Assembly: GCA_035308965.1 (NCBI GenBank)
Contig: DATGFN010000011.1
Coordinates: 62,001 to 126,000, forward strand
Origin: DASYXZ01 sp035308965
GTDB lineage: Bacteria > Acidobacteriota > Terriglobia > UBA7540
Direction of reading: 5' to 3'
DNA length: 64,000 bases
Numbering within the stretch: the first letter of the stretch is position 1; each line of letters begins with the position of its first letter. The notes below the pieces were generated by a model. It worked only from the letters and a program-made list of their open reading frames with translations, did no database searches and was not told where the DNA came from. Position numbers and translations under genes: made by a program. Positions 59,178 through 64,000 of the stretch are shown here, one piece after another.

Positions 59178-59942
59178 TCATGACTTTAATTTTCTCTTCC
59201 TCTTTCCGCGCGCAGGTTTGCCGTCGCGCGATTGATCGAATATCTCTTCAGGTCTCAGCGAACCGACGAGGTTAATTGCTGTTCTGGTCTTGAGGCCGAA
59301 CACTGCCCCGGCGAGCGCGCGCGAAAGAAACCATAGTTGCTTGAGTGTGTTTGTGCGGCGCATTGAACGAGGGTACCGTGGGTCATTCTTCGCGGCGACA
59401 AACTGCTCGGCATATCGCGAGAGATTCATAGGGAGTACACTCCCGCGCGCGATTGGCCAGTTCCGAGTTTCTATTGTGGTCCTAACGCCGGGTTTGATTT
59501 CAATCTCCCTCGGCACGTATGCGTCCCTGCAAATTATGCGCACCCGCTCGGCGGATCTCGCCCCCAGCAGTGCTTTAAGCACGCGCGGCTCGCCAGGGAC
59601 CTTAAGTTGCCTCGTTGCATCCATCGCGGCCTCTTGGCGCAACCATTCCTTTTTCATGTTTAAATCAGATTCCATTAGGTCACGAAGTCGACTCGCCCTT
59701 TCAGCTTTCTTCACGCGTCTCATCAGAATTTCGTTATTAATGGTTCGTTCGAGATGCCCAATTTCCTCTTCACTGAGCGAAAGGTGTGTCTTTTCCAATT
59801 CTTCGATACGTTGTTTATACCCTCTCTCGTCGAACCCCGAGCGGGAACGCCCTTGGAGAAGCCGCTTGAAGTCCCAATAGAACTGGTGCGCGAAGGCGTA
59901 CAGCGACTCAGGTGCTACCGGCTTTGGTCCTCTCTTGCCCAC
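59178..59942 (-). CDS. Protein of unknown function encoded upstream of cas1
   Basis: 254 aa, GTG start at 59942. Basic N-terminus MGKRGPKP and very basic C-terminus RGKRKRKLKS frame a charged, probably coiled-coil region (~40-120, EELEKTHLSLSEEEIGHLERTINNEILMRR) and a mixed C-terminal part. The ends suggest nucleic-acid binding. No family recognised. A clear promoter places the transcript start within a base or two of the GTG, so the mRNA is probably leaderless. cas1 follows 87 nt downstream. Confidence 0.7.
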   Translation of the reverse strand: MGKRGPKPVAPESLYAFAHQFYWDFKRLLQGRSRSGFDERGYKQRIEELEKTHLSLSEEEIGHLERTINNEILMRRVKKAERASRLRDLMESDLNMKKEWLRQEAAMDATRQLKVPGEPRVLKALLGARSAERVRIICRDAYVPREIEIKPGVRTTIETRNWPIARGSVLPMNLSRYAEQFVAAKNDPRYPRSMRRTNTLKQLWFLSRALAGAVFGLKTRTAINLVGSLRPEEIFDQSRDGKPARGKRKRKLKS

Positions 59943-59949
59943 GTTTCAA

Positions 59950-59978
59950 ATGTTAAATAACTAAGGGCAAAAAGTCAA
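59950..59978 (-). promoter_or_regulatory. Promoter of the orf254-cas1 transcript (leaderless)
   Basis: Minus-strand TTGACT (59978-59973), 17-nt spacer, TAACAT (59955-59950), then 7 nt to the GTG start codon. No ribosome site fits in that space. Confidence 0.65.
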
Positions 59979-60004
59979 GCACAATCTTCTTTTCCATGCA
60001 TTTG

Positions 60005-60026
60005 TACGCATCTCTATGCGTATAAT
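60005..60026 (+). promoter_or_regulatory. Palindromic operator overlapping a -10 box of the HTH-polB operon
   Basis: Perfect inverted repeat TACGCAT-CTCT-ATGCGTA at 60005-60022, overlapping TATAAT at 60021-60026. No good -35 is seen. Located between the divergent transcripts, it is a natural site for the adjacent HTH protein or the HTH tail of Cas1. Confidence 0.65.
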
Positions 60027-60045
60027 AATAGGGCAGGAGGTGCAC

Positions 60046-60276
60046 ATGTTCAACGATTTAATCGCAATCGACATTCGCGAGGCCGCACGACGCCTGAGCA
60101 TTTCGCCACGGACGGTGGCAGCGCTGATATCACGGCGAGAGCTTCCGAGTCGTAAAGTGGGCCGACGACGAATCATACCTGTTGTAGCACTAGAGGCTTT
60201 CGCCACGGGCACCCAAGGCTCTGGTCGTACTCGGCGCACAGAAGGCATTCAAAGGGCCAGCCGTGGTACGGGGTGA
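60046..60276 (+). CDS. Excisionase-family helix-turn-helix protein
   Basis: 76 aa from the ATG at 60046 with the strong site GCAGGAGGTGCAC. HTH_17-type domain at residues 8-52 (DIREAARRLSISPRTVAALISRRELPSRKVGRRRIIP), as in excisionases and MerR-like phage regulators; basic tail. First gene of the rightward operon. It could control the divergent promoters or assist excision. Confidence 0.85.
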   Translation: MFNDLIAIDIREAARRLSISPRTVAALISRRELPSRKVGRRRIIPVVALEAFATGTQGSGRTRRTEGIQRASRGTG

Positions 60277-60279
60277 TCC

Positions 60280-60864
60280 ATGGTTTCAAAGCGAAGGCCG
60301 AAGGTCCATCACGCAAGGCGGCCTGGAATTGATAGAGTTAGATTAAAACGCGGTGTAAGCGCAAGACAATCCGGGCGAAAAAGCAAACATCGCTCAATTC
60401 CGCTGTCACAGCTTTCGGAACCCAGTTATGCAGCGCGAGATCGCGCTCTGCATGTTCTCGCGGAAATGCGCCATAATCCGGCCCTTTCGCTAGCACATGC
60501 TGCGAAGCTGCAAGGTGTCAAACCGGGGACAGTTAAGAAGTTCTTCCCGTCCGCCCTCAAAAAAGCTGACGGCAAATTCCGGGTTACGAAAACTGATCGC
60601 TATACGGCCACGCAGTATATTCCCGACTCCCACGGTAATTCAGTGGCAGTCAAAACTCGATCTTCGAAGGATCGTTCGGCGCTCGGCCAATATCTTCGTG
60701 ACCTCGGACGCTACAACCGCGGTGATCGCAACGCCCTCACAGCATGGAAGGGAAAAGAGATCGCAGGTGTCAGGCTTGTTACCGACGCCCGCGCGATTAT
60801 AGCTATGGAACCCGCGCTGTCCGATTTTTCTCTGTATCGAGCATTCCAGAGCGGTGGCGCATGA
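60280..60864 (+). CDS. Protein of unknown function in the casposon-like operon
   Basis: 194 aa, starting 3 nt after the HTH gene. Strongly basic first ~45 residues, then a possible HTH (LSLAHAAKLQGVKPGTVKKFF, ~75-95) and a DKFRVTKTDRYTATQYIP-like segment. No family recognised; DNA-binding is likely from charge. Its stop overlaps the HNH start (ATGA). Confidence 0.7.
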   Translation: MVSKRRPKVHHARRPGIDRVRLKRGVSARQSGRKSKHRSIPLSQLSEPSYAARDRALHVLAEMRHNPALSLAHAAKLQGVKPGTVKKFFPSALKKADGKFRVTKTDRYTATQYIPDSHGNSVAVKTRSSKDRSALGQYLRDLGRYNRGDRNALTAWKGKEIAGVRLVTDARAIIAMEPALSDFSLYRAFQSGGA

Positions 60865-61274
60865 GCGATCAATCGCCAATTCGTACTGCACGGCGCACGG
60901 TCCTGAGAGAGGAGCGGATTGGCGACGCTGCCTTTTGTCTCTTTTGCGGCTATGCCTGTCTGGAAGCGCTCACGCTAGTATCGCGCAAATGGCTTGAGGC
61001 AAATGGAATCTCGCAAAGCCGTTTGGACCGCCTGGTCCAAGAACATCACATCATCGGATATGCACATGACCCCGACCTCACGATGACGCTCTGCCTAAAC
61101 TGCCACAAGGAAATCACGGAAGGATTGGCTCGCGAAGGCGTCAGTATGCGCCCTGAGAAGAATCTTCGCATGCTTATCGCCTTAGTATTCAGAGCCTCAG
61201 CGGTACTCTTTGAGCGTTTGGCGTCGTCCTACCGAAAGTGGGCGAGGCTGCTGGAGAACCAAGATGAATTATGA
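60861..61274 (+). CDS. HNH endonuclease
   Basis: 137 aa. Zinc pair CLFC (Cys26, Cys29), the HNH core EHHIIG with His62-His63, then CLNCH (Cys78, Asn80, Cys81, His82). HNH nucleases are a usual component of casposons. Start overlaps the preceding stop by 4 nt and its end overlaps the polymerase start by 11 nt, indicating a compact operon. Confidence 0.88.
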   Translation: MSDQSPIRTARRTVLREERIGDAAFCLFCGYACLEALTLVSRKWLEANGISQSRLDRLVQEHHIIGYAHDPDLTMTLCLNCHKEITEGLAREGVSMRPEKNLRMLIALVFRASAVLFERLASSYRKWARLLENQDEL

Positions 61275-64000
61275 CATCTACCTTCGAGCGCACACCCGGC
61301 GACTTAGCCAAAAGAAACAGAGTCCGTCTGCGCATCATGACAACGAACCGAAATGGCCGGATTATGCGCTCATATTCGACTGCGAGAGCCGTACCACAGC
61401 AGACCTGACGCTGACGTTCGGCTTTTGGCGATTCTGCAAACTGCGAAATAGCAGATATGTGTGCATGGAGGAGGGAATACTTCACGATGACAACAGCCTG
61501 AGCGTGCGAGAATTTGAGTTGCTTCGCAAGCACGCGAGGACCGCCAAGCCTGAGACCGCGCTTGATGGCTGCGACCGCCTACGGCTGTATTCACGCTCAC
61601 AATTCATCGCGGAAACATTGGGAATTGCGATTCAGGCCAAGGCGCTCATCGTTTGTTTCAACTCTGGATTCGACCTGAGCAGGCTTGCCGTGGATTGGGA
61701 AATGGCCAAGAACGGCGGATGGTCACTTATTTTGTCGCAATGGGGTAAAACGAAAACGGGCGAGCCGAAGGCGAACAAGTATTTTCCCCGCATCGTCGTT
61801 AAAGCACTGAACAGTAAGACGGCGATAATCTATTCCACCCGCGCGCCCATGTCTGAGCCGGGAAAGAAAAGTAAGCGGGCAAAGTTGTGGCCTACCGCAA
61901 GATTCCTGGACCTCCGTACTTTGATTTGGGCGCTTCGCAACAAATCTTTTTCGCTAAAAAACGCATGCGCGGAATTCGCTATTCCAGGGAAATTAGATCA
62001 TAAACCCACTGGACGGGTGGACTTGGAAGAAGTCGAATATTGCAGACAGGATGTGCGAGCAACCACAAACCTGTTGAATGCTGTGAAACAAGAGTTCGAC
62101 TTACATCCTATTAGTCCCGGTCCCGACCGAATGTTCAGTCCAGCGAGTCTAGCGAAGAGTTATTTGGAAGAATTGAGGGTCACACATCCAAGCCGAATAG
62201 TTAATGACGCGGACGTTCCTTACGGCAATTCTATGCAGAGTTACTTTGGCGGTCGCGCTGAGTGCCGCATCCGCAATTGGGAAGTGCCGGTCTGCCCTGT
62301 AGATTTCATGTCCCAGTATGCAACCGTAAACGAGCTGTTGGACAATTGGCGTGTTCTTACATCACAAAACGTGACTTTCCCTGATGCAACCAGAGAAGTG
62401 AGACAACTTCTTTCACAGATAACACTTGGACACTGTTTCGACCGCACTTTGTGGCCGCGCTTCCGATTCTTTGCACTCGTTCGCCCGGAAAACGACATTC
62501 TTCCGGTGCGAACCGTCTACAATGGCACAACTCAAAACATTGGAATCAACTACCTTACGAGCAAAGAGCCGGTTTGGTTTGCAGGGCCAGACATCATTGC
62601 ATCCGTTCTCTTAACCGGCAAAATACCGCGAATCGAAAAAGCAATCAGCGTTGTACCACGCGGCAAGCAGCGGGATTTAGCATCAACATCTCTGCGCGGC
62701 ATGGTCAAAGTGGATGCAAACAAAAATAGTTTCTTTAGGCATGTTGTCGAACAGCGCGCAGCCCACGATTCGAATCCGGCGCTCCATTATTGGCTAAAGA
62801 TTCTCGCCAGCAGCGGATCGTATGGCCTGTTCGTGGAACTTAATCCGAAAGAATCAAACACGACAAAACTGAAAGTGTTTTCAGGCGAAGAGTCGTTTGA
62901 GACTACATCCGATGTTGTAGAAGAGCCGGGAAAGTGGTTTGCACCTCACATCGCCTCTCTTATCACATCTGGTGGCCGTTTGCTCCTGGCAATGCTCGAA
63001 AAGTGCATTCTGGATGCTAGGGGAACGTTTCTGTTTTGTGATACGGACAGCGCAGCGATAGTCTCCGCGAAACGCAGGCAAAAAATCGCAATGCCAGATG
63101 GCACAGAACCGATTACGGCGCTCTCTTGGGCTGAAGTCAAATGCATCGTCGATAGATTTAAACTTCTTAACCCTTACGACCACAAGCTAGTTCCGGGTTC
63201 GATTTTGAAGATTCACAAATTGAATTGGGATTCCAATAAACAACGTCGCCAGCTTTTCGGTTACAGCGTGGCCGCGAAGAGGTATGCGCTTTATACCAAA
63301 ACTCAAGACGACATTGAAATCGTGGAACCCAAGGCGCATAGCCTGGGTTATTTCTATCCTCCGAAGGATTCTCCCGAAGGATGGAACCATGAAACTCCTA
63401 AATGGATATTCGAGGCTTGGGATTGGATCGTGCGTGGAGTTCTCGGACTAAAGCGCACAAAGCCCGCATGGTTCGATCTTCCGGTAATGATGAAACTGAC
63501 TTTGAGCACTCCGCATCACGCTCTCCAAAATCTGGCCAAGGGGCCACTCACACGCCCCTTCAATTTCATGATGCTGCCGCAAATATCCCGCTTCGGATGC
63601 CCGCAGAATGTCGACCCGAACAGGTTTACGCTGATAACGCCGTTCTCATCAGACCGAATTGAATGGATGCGCTCGAAATGCATCAATATTCACGATTACA
63701 AATCTCCCGTTTACAAACTCACGCATGATTACGACGGTCGCCGTGTGCTCGTTAAGAATTTCTTTATGCTTCTTGAAGCGTACCAAATCCATCCTGAAGC
63801 TAAAAGCCTCGGACCGAACGGGAAACCATGCGAGTTCGATACGCGCGGTTTGCTACAACGCGCGAAAGTAACGGCAAATTGGCCGATAATTGTCATCGGG
63901 AAAGAATCGGACCGGCATTGGGAAGAAGGTGAGGATTTGAGCCTTCTGGAATTCAAAGCTATAGAGTACAAGCGACGTGGAAGTGCGATTGCAAATGATG
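61264..64000 (+). CDS. Family B DNA polymerase (3' end beyond window)
   Basis: At least 912 aa; open from the ATG at 61264 to the window edge. Proofreading motifs: ExoI IFDCES (Asp39, Glu41), ExoII FNSGFD (Asp137), ExoIII YCRQD (Tyr259, Asp263). Polymerase motifs: A VDFMSQYAT (Asp347, Tyr352), B KILASSGSYG (Lys512, Tyr520, Gly521), C FCDTDS (Asp593, Asp595), and KRY (Lys672-Tyr674). All catalytic residues are intact. Motif B reads SSGSYG where NSxYG is usual. Likely replicates the element; whether it is protein-primed or RNA-primed is not clear. Confidence 0.93.
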   Translation, partial: MNYDIYLRAHTRRLSQKKQSPSAHHDNEPKWPDYALIFDCESRTTADLTLTFGFWRFCKLRNSRYVCMEEGILHDDNSLSVREFELLRKHARTAKPETALDGCDRLRLYSRSQFIAETLGIAIQAKALIVCFNSGFDLSRLAVDWEMAKNGGWSLILSQWGKTKTGEPKANKYFPRIVVKALNSKTAIIYSTRAPMSEPGKKSKRAKLWPTARFLDLRTLIWALRNKSFSLKNACAEFAIPGKLDHKPTGRVDLEEVEYCRQDVRATTNLLNAVKQEFDLHPISPGPDRMFSPASLAKSYLEELRVTHPSRIVNDADVPYGNSMQSYFGGRAECRIRNWEVPVCPVDFMSQYATVNELLDNWRVLTSQNVTFPDATREVRQLLSQITLGHCFDRTLWPRFRFFALVRPENDILPVRTVYNGTTQNIGINYLTSKEPVWFAGPDIIASVLLTGKIPRIEKAISVVPRGKQRDLASTSLRGMVKVDANKNSFFRHVVEQRAAHDSNPALHYWLKILASSGSYGLFVELNPKESNTTKLKVFSGEESFETTSDVVEEPGKWFAPHIASLITSGGRLLLAMLEKCILDARGTFLFCDTDSAAIVSAKRRQKIAMPDGTEPITALSWAEVKCIVDRFKLLNPYDHKLVPGSILKIHKLNWDSNKQRRQLFGYSVAAKRYALYTKTQDDIEIVEPKAHSLGYFYPPKDSPEGWNHETPKWIFEAWDWIVRGVLGLKRTKPAWFDLPVMMKLTLSTPHHALQNLAKGPLTRPFNFMMLPQISRFGCPQNVDPNRFTLITPFSSDRIEWMRSKCINIHDYKSPVYKLTHDYDGRRVLVKNFFMLLEAYQIHPEAKSLGPNGKPCEFDTRGLLQRAKVTANWPIIVIGKESDRHWEEGEDLSLLEFKAIEYKRRGSAIAND

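Larger units (their letters stand above)
57380..64000. mobile_element. Casposon-like element (left boundary approximate, right end outside window)
   Basis: Gene set: cas1 with extra zinc ribbon and HTH, a 254-aa protein, excisionase-like HTH, a 194-aa protein, HNH nuclease and family B DNA polymerase, with no cas2 and no CRISPR array. Casposons are defined by Cas1 integrase plus PolB and often HNH and HTH genes. Base composition drops here (27 G/C in the 60 nt from 62341). The left end should lie near 57374-57533; terminal inverted repeats and target duplication cannot be tested because the other end is missing. Confidence 0.8.

Noticed and set aside
57380..64000. CRISPR-Cas locus
   Set aside because: Cas1 is present but there is no cas2, effector gene or repeat-spacer array in the window; the neighbouring PolB and HNH fit a casposon better.

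Overview
The window most likely comes from an Acidobacteriota genome. The evidence is a PadR regulator coupled to an ADOP-type (acidobacterial duplicated orphan permease) MacB/FtsX permease, a Ser/Thr kinase fused to a TolB-like propeller, a TPR protein with two GIDF-type repeats, and a fused HemD-HemE next to hemH and hemY. This is inference from gene content; no 16S gene is present. Coding density is high, G+C is fairly high over most of the window and visibly lower in the last 6.5 kb.

Layout. 0-6.1 kb: an MsbA-like exporter, then a yicC-gmk-rpoZ-coaBC operon and a family 4 uracil-DNA glycosylase. 6.1-11.2 kb: a broken metallophosphoesterase, a GH29 fucosidase, a MoxR-DUF58 pair and tRNA-Val(CAC). 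11.4-16.3 kb: GNAT, YchF GTPase, DapA-like aldolase, ZIP transporter, NifU-like scaffold and zinc-ribbon membrane protein. 16.3-19.1 kb: ECF sigma/anti-sigma and a MocA/XdhC molybdoenzyme maturation pair. 19.4-24.8 kb: TIM-barrel isomerase, propeller protein, class I fumarase, zinc-type dehydrogenase and a lone nuoB. 24.8-32.1 kb: a complete SUF Fe-S operon (rrf2-sufB-C-D-S-U-DUF59) with a recognisable promoter/operator, plus a second Rrf2 gene. 32.1-46.3 kb: GH20, kinase-propeller, Asp-box protein coupled to a MoaD-like protein, FUSC-like protein, secreted protein, PadR-ADOP, TPR and YwiC-like proteins. 46.5-55.7 kb: receiver protein, aminotransferase, terminal haem pathway (hemDE-hemH-hemY), YgfZ, CopD-like, pterin dehydratase and a MobB-like P-loop protein.

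The most interesting region is 57.4 kb to the window end. It holds a Cas1 with intact catalytic residues and an added C-terminal zinc ribbon and helix-turn-helix, an unknown 254-aa gene upstream of it, and a divergent four-gene operon: excisionase-like HTH, unknown 194-aa protein, HNH nuclease, and a family B DNA polymerase that runs off the window. There is no cas2 or CRISPR array. This is the gene set of a casposon, a self-synthesising transposon whose integrase is Cas1. Its far end, and therefore its terminal repeats, lie outside the window.

A second theme is non-coding structure. Several intergenic gaps hold degenerate tandem repeats with very short periods (6, 7, 8 or 9 nt), three of them arranged as facing arms that can fold into long imperfect hairpins, and one running into the 3' end of xdhC. 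There is also an 89-nt hairpin element present twice, classical palindromic repeats, and two palindromes sitting in frame inside the kinase gene.
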